64,000 nt of DNA from Spisula solida (Eukaryota; Mollusca; Bivalvia; Venerida; Mactridae): contig OX365952.1 of NCBI GenBank assembly GCA_947247005.1, positions 1,324,501-1,388,500 of the forward strand, read 5' to 3'. The position numbers and the translations under genes were made by a program. Below, piece after piece: positions 9,677-20,110 of the stretch; the stretch's first letter is position 1, and every line of letters starts with the position of its first letter. The notes below the pieces were generated by a model. It was not told where the DNA came from. It made no database searches and was given only the letters and a program-made list of their open reading frames with translations.

Positions 9677-11890
9677 TCTTGTTATCCCCAGCCGAAGGCG
9701 ATATGGTAATGGTAGGCGTCATTCCGTCTGTTCGTCCGTTCGCACCCACTTGTAGTTATAGATGCTAGGGGTGACTATCGAGTCCATTTTTGACTATTGC
9801 TATAGCTGAAAGTACTATTGCGATACTATTGTATTGCAGGGAACTATTGCGATACTATTGCAATAGTTATTGTCAAGATTTCAAAAAGCAGATATTAACT
9901 TGTAAATGCAAATTTGCACTGTTTAAGATATCACTTTGTTGTAAAACATACTAATCTACTATTTGTTGAAATGATTTAAAATGAATTGGATAGAAATAGA
10001 TTAATAAAATTTATCTAAATACTGCATTGTTTGGTATTGATGCATGGGATTACTTAAAATTTGTTTTTTTAACGAGAACGACAGTTGATTTAAATTAATA
10101 ATAAACTATTTGTATGAAAAGGAGACTATCGTAACTATCGATATTTGAGCTAACTATCGGCGATAGTTATTGGATCGAGACTTTTACTATCGATCCATAC
10201 TATCGGGACACTCGGAATCGCAATGCATCCATATTTCGATGTATCGGCCCACCCCTAATATATGCATGTATGTATAAATTGTTTTATTATACATGTTGTT
10301 TTATAAATCCATGAATGTACATTAATACTGAATAAAATCTATCTTAACTATCTAGTTGTGGGGTGCGGAACAATAGGCTATATTTAGATTCTATTCATTC
10401 CGTTGCTTACGGGGTGCAAAATGTTGCTTATGGGGTTTTACAAACAAAAGAATGAACAAAAGAAAACACAACAACGTCAAGTCTGGGAGAACGTCCGTCC
10501 GTCCGAACTTCTGTGTGCAACTCCTACATTTCTTAAGGGATTTTGACGAAACTTGCACAGAATAACCGTTATGATGTTCCCAAGCGCATATTATCGACAG
10601 TTGACAGTTGACAGAGTTATTGCCTTTTGTTGAATTTTTTACATTTAAACTCTTCTGTGTGCAACTCCTCCTGTATTTCTCAAGGAATTTTGTCAAAACG
10701 TTTACAGAAGTACTGTTATAAGGTGCCCTAGCGCACATATGGTCAGGGTTTTTCATTTCGGCCTTTTTTGACAGAATTATGATCCTTTGTTTATTTGGTA
10801 CCTTTGTGGGATATAGCAAAAATGATAAACTCTTCTGTGTGCAACTCCTGCTCCATTTCATAAGGAATTTTGATGAAACCTTCACAGATGTACCCCCATG
10901 AGATGCAATAGCGCATTTTAGTCATGGTTTTTAATTTCGGCCATTTTTGACAGAATTACGGCCATTTTTATACATGTGTAAGCTATAGAGGAAGCAATTT
11001 GTTTCTGATGGATAACTTAAGTTTGGGATGAGATATCCCAATGAAACTTGCTGTGTTGGTTGTTTGTGTGCAGTCGGCACTTGCAATGTGAAGTGGGGCC
11101 GGTGTGGGTCAAGGTCACCGTTACTAAAAATAGAAAAACAATCATTTATGCTCATATTTTTGTTTCTGATGGATAACTTAAGTTTGGGATTAGATATTAT
11201 AATGAAACCTGCTATGTAGGTAGTTTGTCTGCAGACGGCACTTTCAATGGGAAGTGGGGCCGGTGGGGTCAAGGTTACCGTTACTAGAAATAGAAAAAGT
11301 ATTTATGCTCATTTGTTTGTGAGGATTAAGATAACATGGTGAAACTTGCTAGCTTTGTAGGTAACTTGTGTGAAGAGTCACTTGGGATTGAAAGTGGGGG
11401 TCAAGGTCACCGTTACTAAATAGTAGGAATGAGATATTATTGTGAAACTTGCAGTTTATATAGCTTAATATGTGAAGACGTCACTTGCAATTGACAGTGG
11501 GCTGAAGTGGGTCAAGGTTACAGTTACTTTAAATAGATAAAATGTTTTTGCTCTATAACATTAGTAAGGAATTCGATATCATGATGAATATTGCTAAGTA
11601 GGTAGTAGCTTTTGTGGAGACAACACTTGGGATTGAAAGTGGGACTGCTTGGATTAAGGTCACTGTTAACCTGGTTTTCGTGTAGTGTGACTGCTTCTTG
11701 TTTATTTTGTATGTAATAAATTTGGATACAGTAAAACATCTTTTGTGCATCTCAAACATTTCTCTCGGGATTGAAACCAAACTTTCACATAACTTATGTT
11801 ATAAAAAAATTGATTGTATTCAATAATCTTTGGTACAATTATTTTCCCTTCAGCGGGGGATATGGCTGTATGTGAATGCTTCTTGTTCAG
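9677..11890. repeat. Molluscan dispersed repeat with several tandem blocks
   Basis: Opens with 'cttgttatccccagccgaaggcgatatgg' and a 'cgtctgttcgtccgttcg' block and closes with 'cagcgggggatatggctg...gcttcttgtt', a common layout of dispersed repeats in bivalves. Between 10480 and 10960 three units share 'cttctgtgtgcaactcct' (about 10505, 10650, 10832), and between 10990 and 11680 five units share 'gaaacttgct' and 'gggtcaaggtcaccgttact' with a spacing of about 110-150 bp. The ORFs over it (164 and 113 codons) are products of repeat composition. A hAT MITE lies within it. No coding content. Confidence 0.6.
9766..10257. mobile_element. Non-autonomous hAT-type element
   Basis: Terminal inverted repeat TAGGGGTG (9766-9773) with CACCCCTA at the other end (10250-10257). 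The flanks are 8-bp near-identical direct repeats, ATAGATGC (9758-9765) and ATATATGC (10258-10265), one mismatch; 8-bp duplication with a [CT]AGGGGTG-type terminus is diagnostic of the hAT superfamily. The 492-bp interior is filled with 'actatcg', 'actattgcgatactattg' words clustered at both ends (subterminal repeats) and encodes nothing. Confidence 0.8.
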
Positions 11891-11904
11891 TATTGTAACA
11901 GGCG

Positions 11905-12090
11905 ATATGATTGGCTATCTTTATGAAACTTGGTCACAATGATCATCTCAACAAAATATAGGTAAAGTGTGAGGTCACTTGGTCAAATCACAGGGCTTGC
12001 ATGCACTACTACGACAGATGAGCGACTTGTTTACAGTGACAATGATCAGATGAGCGTCTGCACCCGCAAGGCGGTGCTCTTGTTTAAAAC
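11905..12090 (+). repeat. Partial copies of the 145-bp unit and a second repeat end
   Basis: 'ctttatgaaacttggtcacaatgatcatctc' to 'cgacagatgagcgac' matches the last unit and right end of the element at 1828-2908. It runs into a second repeat terminus, 'gcgtctgcacccgcaaggcggtgctcttgttta'-like, ending at about 12087. 5'-truncated, no coding content. Confidence 0.6.
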
Positions 12091-12194
12091 CAAACTGTAC
12101 CTCAGTGATTGTGGTCCATTTCCTGTGGGTTTTTTGTTTATTCTTTATTAAAGATACAGTTGCCTGTGAGTATATACGGGCCTTTTAACGTTTT

Positions 12195-12440
12195 AATACT
12201 GTTATTTAACTTTTGAGACTAAAGGCTGCCAAAACTATGTAGTTCAGCAGGTTTATTTAATGTTTTCTGTGCTCGGCTGGTTAAGTTGAGTGCTGCCTTC
12301 CCTCTCTGACTCAATATAATCTTTTTAGACAGGTACCAATTAACACCTTTGTTGAGTGGAGCATTGTGGGTAAAATTGACCAGTGATGTAGACGGGGATC
12401 GAACCCAGGACCTCTCGATCCTGAAATTTATCAAACATAA
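12195..12440 (-). repeat. tRNA-related SINE, minus strand, head truncated
   Basis: Read on the minus strand, a B box (GGTTCGATCCC, about 12396-12406) is preceded by 'atcgagaggtcctg' and followed by a non-tRNA body. The body segment at 12250-12325 ('gtgctcggctggttaagttgagtgctgcc'-like words) recurs at 61575-61650, and the same B-box context recurs at 36420-36460. The A box is not recognisable here. Confidence 0.6.
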
Positions 12441-13639
12441 AAATAAAATTGCAAAAACCCGTCAATCCCTCGAACATTTTAAGGTTCTTGCCCAGCAATC
12501 TAAGCCAAATTGTTCGCTTATTGGCGATATTGTCTCCCTTATTAACACCTTATTGAGACACTCGATTAGCAGTTATCGGTCACTTTACGCCTATTGAAAT
12601 ATAGAGCGGTATCTTCTTAAAGCATAAAAAGTCATCAAAAGCATTATATGACAACATTTATCCAGTAATTGAAGTAGTCCGCAATTGTTTTACTTTCTGT
12701 CAATATGTTTTTCATTTAAATTGAATTAGTTTCCCGACTTTCAATTATGAAACACAATCCCGATAAAGATTCGAACTATTCTGTAACAAGAGCCATGATT
12801 ATCATTCACATGACCATCCCCGTCGTATAGTGTTGCCACTAATGGGTGTTAAATAGAAACAGGAATAGATGCAAAAAGAAGGAAAGAAATGTTAGGGAAA
12901 ATAAATAAAGGGAGTTAATTAATGAATTGGAACCAGGCAGAGTTCAATAGAAGGGAAAATGTTAGGAAATTACATCAAGGGCTATATCATAACTTGTTTG
13001 GTTAAGGCAGCGGGATTGTAATACAGATATCTCCAAATGTTGTGGCTTTATCATTTTTTTATTACTATACATACTAAGCAAGAATAATGTGAAATATAGA
13101 AAAATTCTAACAGCAGGTTTAAAAAAATTGTTTTGGTTGATCACTCCCATAATTGCAATTTGTCGAAAAAATGTGAGGATTATACTGACAAAAATGTCTT
13201 TAAAATCATTAAATTTAACTTAATTTTTAAAATGAAATGATTTAACATATGCCTAATAGTTATATTAATAAAAACAAAATCAATAACAAGCAGAAGATGC
13301 AATTAAGATAGTTATGTTAATATATACTACCAACAATGTAGTAAAATTTAGTGAGTTTTCATTCTACAAAATATGTAATGTCTAAATTCCTAAATAAAAC
13401 AATCAATGGGTACATATCAGTATCAAATATAAAAAATTGTATACTGTTATGCACATATTTAGACCAAATAAATACAGGTTCACCATGAAATTATCAAGAT
13501 ATAACATTTTGTATGACCCCAACCGCATATTTGATGCTTAAAGATGCATAAATTTCTATAATCTTAACAAAATATTCTCCACCATAGAACTGTATAACTG
13601 CATGCTTTAAATACAAAACATTACATAAACACTTTAAAA
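12441..13639. other. AT-rich intergenic sequence with one dispersed repeat
   Basis: No coding frame. The segment at about 13015-13110 ('gtaatacaga', 'catttttttattacta', 'ctaagcaag' in this order) matches 58445-58520, so it is a copy of an interspersed repeat. The remainder shows nothing. Confidence 0.4.
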
Positions 13640-13925
13640 ACAATAAAAAAATATGCTCCCTGTGGGGTTTGAACCCATGACCCTCAGGAATATGTCTGGA
13701 CAAAAGGTTACCTTACAATTAAAACTAAGGGAGATAATTTCAAAACTGGACTACATAGAGTTATGGTTCTTGGTCACTGGACTTCTCCTAGTTGCCATCT
13801 ATTCACATACCAAGTTTCAAGTTAATACCTCAAATAGTTAAAAGAGTTATGCTCTGGACAAAATATGGAACGGACTGGCAGAAGGACGAACGCATACTAT
13901 TACTATATGCCTTTGGCGGGGAATA
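13640..13925 (-). repeat. SINE-like head fused to a molluscan dispersed repeat
   Basis: 'ggggtttgaaccc' at about 13662-13674 reads as a pol III B box (GGTTCAAACCC) on the minus strand. The sequence continues into 'ggttcttggtcactgg...ccaagtttcaagttaatac...gagttatgctctggacaaa...cgaacgcatac', the same order of words as the units at 58660-59060. Confidence 0.5.
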
Positions 13926-14261
13926 AAAATGTCTTATGTACTATGTCGATTCGATCACATTTGTCAAATTAAACTTTAAAAAAGTTGTTCATGATTATTA
14001 TTCTTGAAGTATTATTACTAGAAATCCATGCCCTCGGGCAGATTATGGAGAGTCTGCGCATGTTGACAAAAAAAGCACTAAGTTGGATGTGCTAAGTTAT
14101 TTCAAAATAATATAATTCTCTTAACAACTGCAAATTGGTGACGGATACGGTTTGTAGAAGTTCATGAACTGAATCAGTATTAGTATTGCAGCTGCATTTA
14201 CCACCACTAAAATCGTAAATAAATTATAAAGAATTTAAATTTGATCGTATGTTTACGATTT

Positions 14262-14760
14262 CTGTAAGTGCTGTGATAAAACAGTACCCTGGGGTTTGCA
14301 CATAACACTCCGTCTCATGCCAAATATAAGCAAGATTGGTCAATGCATGATAAAATTATGGTCCATACAAACTTCAGTTTGACCTCCACCTGTAACCATG
14401 ACCTTTGAGATAGGAATCTGAGGTTTGTGCATGACACTCCTTCTCATGGAGGTTAACATTCATGCCAAATAAGAGCAAGATTAGTCAATGCAGGAGAAAG
14501 TTATGGTCTAGCAAACTTCAATTTGAACTTTGACATCCAGCTGTGACCTTGACCTTTTAGATAGGAACCTTCTCATGGAGGTAAATATTCATGCCAAATA
14601 TAAGCAAGATAAGTCAATGTATGAGAAAGTTATGGTCCGGACAAACTTCAATTTGGCCTTTGACTGCGAACTGTTAGATTGACCTTTGAGATAGAACCCT
14701 GGGGTTTGCGCATGACACTCCTCCTCATGGCGGTTAACATTAATGCCAATTACGCACATA
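14262..14760. repeat. Four units of a ~135-bp molluscan repeat
   Basis: 'tggggtttg(c)acatgacactcc...atgccaaata(t)aagcaagat...caatgcatgagaaagttatggtc...aacttcaatttgacc...tgacctttgagatag' recurs with starts near 14289, 14426, 14565 (shortened) and 14699. No coding content; the 81- and 61-codon frames at 14589-14864 are by-products. Confidence 0.65.
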
Positions 14761-15332
14761 ACCAAAAGTGGCGACCAAGTCTCGCTCACCGCCAGCGGGC
14801 TCGACAAAACTATTTTATTGAATTTAACATTCATTTAATGAATCACAACCATTTTGTCCTTTAAAACTTAATCAAAAGATTAAATTCATGATTAAATCTG
14901 TTTATCACTTAAAACCACCAATGTTCGTAGCCTCGTGTCATTAATATCTGACTACTCATTATAGACGTAATCGATATTCGATAGTTAATGAAGCGTAACA
15001 TGTATAATAGTCACAGGTCACATCAAGATTTACCAAGATAAAAAATCGATACTCGGTAGCGATGGTAGTTAAACCAGATATTCTAACACGATCCGCGGAT
15101 TAATCCATATAAACATAGTGCAAACAAGAGCATGTATTATTACCCCCATAAAACATACCTCTCAAATTGGCTGTTACTATTTACGCCCCGTATCACACGA
15201 GAATCCAGTGTTAACGCTATGACGCATCTATTTTTAGAAAATCCAATATACTCTCGAAACTAAGTTTCATTTAAACTTTTGATAATCAATTGATTTATAT
15301 TTTTCATTTCATGAAATAGATACCCTATACTC
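14761..15332. other. Intergenic, left flank of the hAT element
   Basis: No gene or repeat recognised apart from the 8-bp target duplication CTATACTC at 15325-15332, which belongs to the element that follows. Confidence 0.4.
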
Positions 15333-16164
15333 TAGGGCTGTTGCGAGTAACCGGGTACTCGGATATCCACGAGTTGTGCTAGAAAATCGAATACGAGTAT
15401 TCGTCATCGCCAAGATCGTTAGATCGCGATCTTTGATATAAATATCTACCCTATGCAGACGTCTCTTAAATTCGTTACATCATGTAGTTTACAAAATACT
15501 TTTGAGACTAAACGCTGACAGTAAACATGATAGCATCCTTAATTTGCAATTCCAAAGTAAACTTGTACTGTAAGTAAAGCTATCAACATCATTACATTCG
15601 TGTAAATGACGGAAGGACAAAGTCTTGTTTATTACAGATACTAACTAAAAATGAAACATTAATTCGTAATTTGAACTATTATATATATACCTCATATCTT
15701 TTAAATGAACTATATTTATCAGACAATAAACATTCGAGTGTCAATTAGAAGACGCCATACGACAAACCGCCTGCAATGTCCGAACCAACATATCGAAATC
15801 TACCAGGCAAGTTCACATCGAAGACGTGTGGAAATACTTCGGTATTTCCATTAAGGATTATAAGAAGGCAGTATGCAAAAGCTGTCTATATGAATCATTT
15901 ACGAGTCAACTTTTATAAAGCGAGAATACATTGTTGCTTGGTGTTATTTAACTTGTCGCTCTATGATAACAGCTTATTTGTTTTAAATGTCTTCATGCAC
16001 CCTTGTACATACATTTGTGTTTCACAGGTTATGTGATGTTATTAAAGTAAGTAAAAAGTCTGCATGAAATTTGTATCTGCTGATTTGTGGTTCGATCTGT
16101 GAATCGCTAACCCCAACTCGTGGACCGGATCGGATCGTCACTTACCTGGCGATCCACAGCCCTA
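15333..16164. mobile_element. Deleted hAT transposon with perfect 8-bp target duplication
   Basis: TAGGGCTG at 15333-15340 faces CAGCCCTA at 16157-16164, and CTATACTC is duplicated exactly on both sides (15325-15332, 16165-16172). Both features define the hAT superfamily. The subterminal regions are rich in 'gatcgcgatc', 'gatcggatcg' and 'cgatcc' words. At 832 bp it is an internal deletion derivative: only a BED-finger relic of the transposase remains. The perfect duplication suggests relatively recent insertion by a transposase supplied from elsewhere. Confidence 0.9.
15778..15918 (+). pseudogene. BED zinc-finger relic of a hAT transposase
   Basis: A 46-codon open frame in the hAT element reads EDVWKYFGISIKDYKKAVCK, then SCLYESFTSQLL and TAA (15916-15918). 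The pattern D-V-W-x-Y-F (15823-15840), then K-A-V-C-x2-C (first Cys 15874-15876, second 15883-15885) is the N-terminal half of a BED-type zinc finger, the DNA-binding module of hAT transposases and their domesticated ZBED relatives. The His-x(3-5)-His half and the catalytic domain are deleted. A longer frame (ATG 15776) overlaps it in another phase and has no family resemblance. Confidence 0.7.
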
Positions 16165-16370
16165 CTATACTCGTGTTATCAAAATTGTTTCAATGTTTAA
16201 AATGTGTTTTTTCCTTCAGGAAATTACGTAGGTCGTTTTCATTAACGAGGGAGGTAATTGTACCAGCTAATAAGCCACTCAATTTCAGCGTGGAATTATG
16301 TTCAATGTCAAATGGGTGAAAATGGAATGCGCGCAGTTAAATAGTGCAGGATATTATCGTATTTAGAATC

Positions 16371-16538
16371 GAAATAAAAACTCTGTTCTTGTATTTTGTC
16401 GGTGAATAAAACACGGGCACTCGTTCGGATGCGGAAAATTAAATCACTCGTGCTACGCACTCGTGATTTAATTTTTCCGCATCCGACTCCTGCCCGTGTT
16501 TTATTCACCGACAATATACGCGAACAGATTTTTATTTC
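16371..16538. repeat. Long hairpin with CTCGTGCTACGCACTCG loop
   Basis: Imperfect palindrome of about 168 bp. The left arm (gaaataaaaactctgttc..., ttgtcggtgaataaaacacgggc) pairs with the right arm through 'gcccgtgttttattcaccgacaa' and 'gaacagatttttatttc'. The centre is 'atcactcgtgctacgcactcgtgat'-like. The right half recurs at 56838-56925. Related hairpins are listed at 38696, 42350, 42631, 56659 and 57345. The function is unknown; a foldback-type mobile element is likely. Confidence 0.75.
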
Positions 16539-16675
16539 TTAAATAAGCGAATGGACTGATAGATGGGAAGCAATTCAATTAGGTGGCCTGGATAGATACA
16601 AAAGGGAGAGAACTTTTGAAAACGGGGTCTGATTTTTGGACATGTTTGTCGTTTCATGGTTTTATGCAACCGTGT

Positions 16676-17383
16676 ATTTTAGCTCACCTGTCACTACCTC
16701 ACCTGGCACGTAGTGACAGGGTGGGCTTTTGTGATCACTCTTTGTCCGTCATTCGTCAGTCCGTCCACAATTGTGACACTAGAGGTCACAGTTATGACCC
16801 AATCTTCATGAAACTTAGTCTCTATAAAATCTAGGCAAAGTTCCAAATTGGGTCATGTGGGTCAAAAACTAGGTCGCAAGATCAAATCTTAGAAAAAGCT
16901 TGTGAACACATTAGAGGACACAATTATTTTTCAATCTTCATGAAACTTGGTCAGAATGTTTGTCTCTATGATATGTAGGTCAAGTTCGAAACTGTGCCAT
17001 GCTGGGCCAAAACTAGGTCACTAGGACACATCTTAGAAAAAGATCAGAAAATTCTTCATGAAACTTGGTCAGAATGTGTGTCTCTATGGAATCTAGGTCA
17101 AGTGCGATATTGGTTCAACTGGGGTCAAACATAGGTCACTAGGTCAAATCAAAGAAAAACTTTGTTTGGGAACTGGAGGTCACAATTTTGGTCTAATCTA
17201 TCAATATGGGTTATTTGATGTATATAACAAGGTCGCTGGTTAGGATTATATGATAACCTTGTACATGCAACTGAAAATAACTTGATTCTTTGAAGTAAAT
17301 GATTACTTACGTTGCCATGTGGGCCTTTATGAACTTTAACGACAGGTGAGCGATCTAGGGCCTTTTGTGCCCTCTTGTTTAAA
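16676..17383. repeat. Truncated copy of the 145-bp-unit element
   Basis: Ends with 'gacaggtgagcgatctagggcc' and 'tgccctcttgttta', the right terminus seen at 2870-2910, and contains units with 'agaggtcac' and 'catgaaacttggtcagaatg' near 16780, 16930 and 17055. The left end lacks the GAGGGCCC terminus and instead begins with a duplicated 'tcacctg...cacctggca'. Confidence 0.7.
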
Positions 17384-18384
17384 TTTACTAGTACTATGCG
17401 GTCAATAGCACACACACACAATCTTTAGTGCAGAAACATTCATAAATAAAAGGGATAAATTAACGTTGAACAAAAACGTGATTTCAAGTTATATAACATT
17501 TTCTAAATGTAGTATATTTTAATTATGCAGCATGTAGCGTTGTTCGTAGTTATGTTGTATAGTAGTCAGTAATTACCCTTTCCCTGAACTCGCGCTGTCC
17601 TAGTTTGATTGTCTGCGAAAGTCATTAGGTATTTATTTGCGTGCAGACGACTCCTATATACAAATGTAATTACATTATTTTCCTAAATAAATATCAACTT
17701 AATGTCAAGTGTTGACGAACGCTTGTCTGATTGATGATTATCCGCTTATTTACAGGACAAACGACATTCATCAAACTGAAATATTTGAAGTTCATTTCGT
17801 ATACTATTCCAAACCGTCTGTATCTTTACTAGGAAAAACAGGCATGAAATACCCTGATACATAATACGATCTACACTAATCCAACTGATACATATCACGA
17901 TCTACACTAATCCAAAGAAGCTACAAGTCAAATAGTTTCCTGCGGCTGATAACTTAGTTGCATTGTTCAGGATGTGTTTTTGCAGTTTGAGTGCAATTCG
18001 AATTTATTCCGTTGTAAGGTTAAATTTATGTTTCTGTCAAAATAATTCCAATACATGTAATATCGGACAATACCGATCAATCTAACAACAAATGCCATGA
18101 TGAGATATAAATCGTATTCAGTTTAAACAAACACATATCTTATAAATATATTTGGTTGTGTTAAATGTATGTGCCGAACGAATGAACAAATTCAAAATAA
18201 TTAGAAAATATTTATCATGTATGAATACCATGCTTCTGTTAATCTAGCGATGTGTTCTCTACGGGATGTAATCCATTGCCCACTATATTTATTATTGACC
18301 GGGATGATTATGCAGCTGCAGACACCTGCTGTTTAGATTCGTGGTCTCGCGTTCACAGCGAAATTTCGGAATAGTTCTGCTTCC
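17384..18384. other. Intergenic, left flank of the palindrome
   Basis: About 1 kb without coding sequence. 'tgatacataatacgatctacactaatccaa' is duplicated at about 17855-17915. Nothing else recognised. The last six bases, GCTTCC (18379-18384), are repeated at 23602-23607. Confidence 0.4.
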
Positions 18385-19837
18385 TATGGAAGCCCTGGAG
18401 GGCACTTTTGACTTGTGACTTGCGGAGGCCCCAGAGTGCACTTTTGACTTGTGACTTATGACTTGTGACTTAGGAGTTGTGACCAAACAAACTATACATA
18501 TATTTGCATGCTTTATTGTTCCCTTACGTCCAACAATAACGTGGATAAAACGGATGGTACGTGAATCTATGGAAGCCCTGGAGGGCACTTTTGACTTAGG
18601 TGTTGTGACTTGTAACTTATGACTTGTGACTTAGAACTTGTGACTAATGACTTGAGACTTACGACTTGTGACTTACATTTTATAAATAAATCTGCGCGCA
18701 CTTCTTTGGACAGCGTGGATGGTAAAGGATGATGCCTAAATCGGAATTACCTGATAATAGTCTATAGTGAGTCAGGTAAGTCGGTATTAGTTTTGTTTGA
18801 TTGAAATCATCATTGTTGAAGGCCCCGACCCGTTATTCTGAATTGTTAACACAATTAACTAGAATACCCTTCATGTAATAGCATAATTTCCCCTGGCATA
18901 GCTGTGTCTTATACGAGTACATGTGCATACATAATTATTATGGTTTGCTTCCTTTTCGTTATCATTTGTGCGTCTCATTCGTGATGGATAGTTCGGATCA
19001 TACATGGTATAATGAATTAGACTTTAAGTTTTGTTGATGTACATGTATTAATAATTATATGTTCATCTACATTTTTCCAGGTGAAGAAAATGGAATGTCC
19101 GTGTTGTGTGTGTGTGTGTGTTCGGTGCGTTTGGTTCGACAAATGATGTGGCGGTGCAAACCTAATTACCTGTATGTCTTAAAACCCAGCAAAGCAACCG
19201 GCTCAAATGTAAACTTGGAAATTGTGTGACACTATGGGCTAGAATAGATTTTGAATGTGATTGTGTTACATGTATGTACCATAATTGTGAAGTAGAACAT
19301 ATAAGGTTTTGCCGACAATTCCAAGTTGTGGATATCAATACATTAACATTTATGGCGCCTACGAACTAAGCTTTTCAAGATGGCTTTATATTATTCGCAT
19401 AAGTTTAATTTCATAGATGTAATGTCGGTCAGACATGTTTAGAAATAATACGCCATTTTGTCATGTTTTGAAATACATGTGACCTAAACAATCTTATACT
19501 GATTTATGTGGAATTTATTTTGAATAAACTTTGAAAGGTTGTAATGCAACAGACTCAAAGTTGTCATTTTCAAATGCGTTTTTGTCTACCGTTCATCTTT
19601 TACAACATAATACTGCATTTCAGTTAACTTTGTATACAATATAAAGCAAAGACCAAAAACACTGTCAATTACATGATTAAATAACATTCCAAGATTTTGG
19701 CTTTAATGGATACTGATAACAAACGAAGGATAACAAACTCATATTAAATTACAACATTTATAATAATAACACTTATAATGATACATTTTGCTGTTTATAA
19801 TTTTATCAAAGGTAGTGTGTATGTCACATTTTACACA

Positions 19838-20110
19838 TCATAAGTCTCAAGTCTCAAGTCACAAGTCATAAGTCACGAGTCACAAGTCATAAGTTACAAG
19901 TCACAAGTTACAAGTCACAAGTCACAAGTTACAAGTCACAAGTTACAAGTCACAAGTCACAAGTTACAAGTCACAAGTTACAAGTCACAAGTCACAAGTT
20001 ACAAGTCACAAGTTACAAGTCACAAGTCACAAGTTATAAGTCACAAGTCACAAGTCACAAGTTACAAGTTACAAGTCACAAGTCACAAGTCATAAGTCAT
20101 AAGTCACAAA
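19838..20110. repeat. Heptamer array (AAGTCAC/AAGTTAC)
   Basis: About 38 copies of a 7-bp monomer with variants aagtcac, aagttac, aagtcat, arranged partly as 14- and 21-bp higher-order units. The matching place in the other arm (about 22050-22068) holds only two or three monomers, so the array expanded after the arms were formed. The same heptamers flank each TATGGAAGCC terminus at 18408-18480, 18590-18680, 21060-21160 and 23510-23575. Confidence 0.85.

Noticed and set aside
10391..10885. 164-codon minus-strand ORF
   Set aside because: Repeats of CTQKSL reflect the tandem dispersed-repeat units; no domain.
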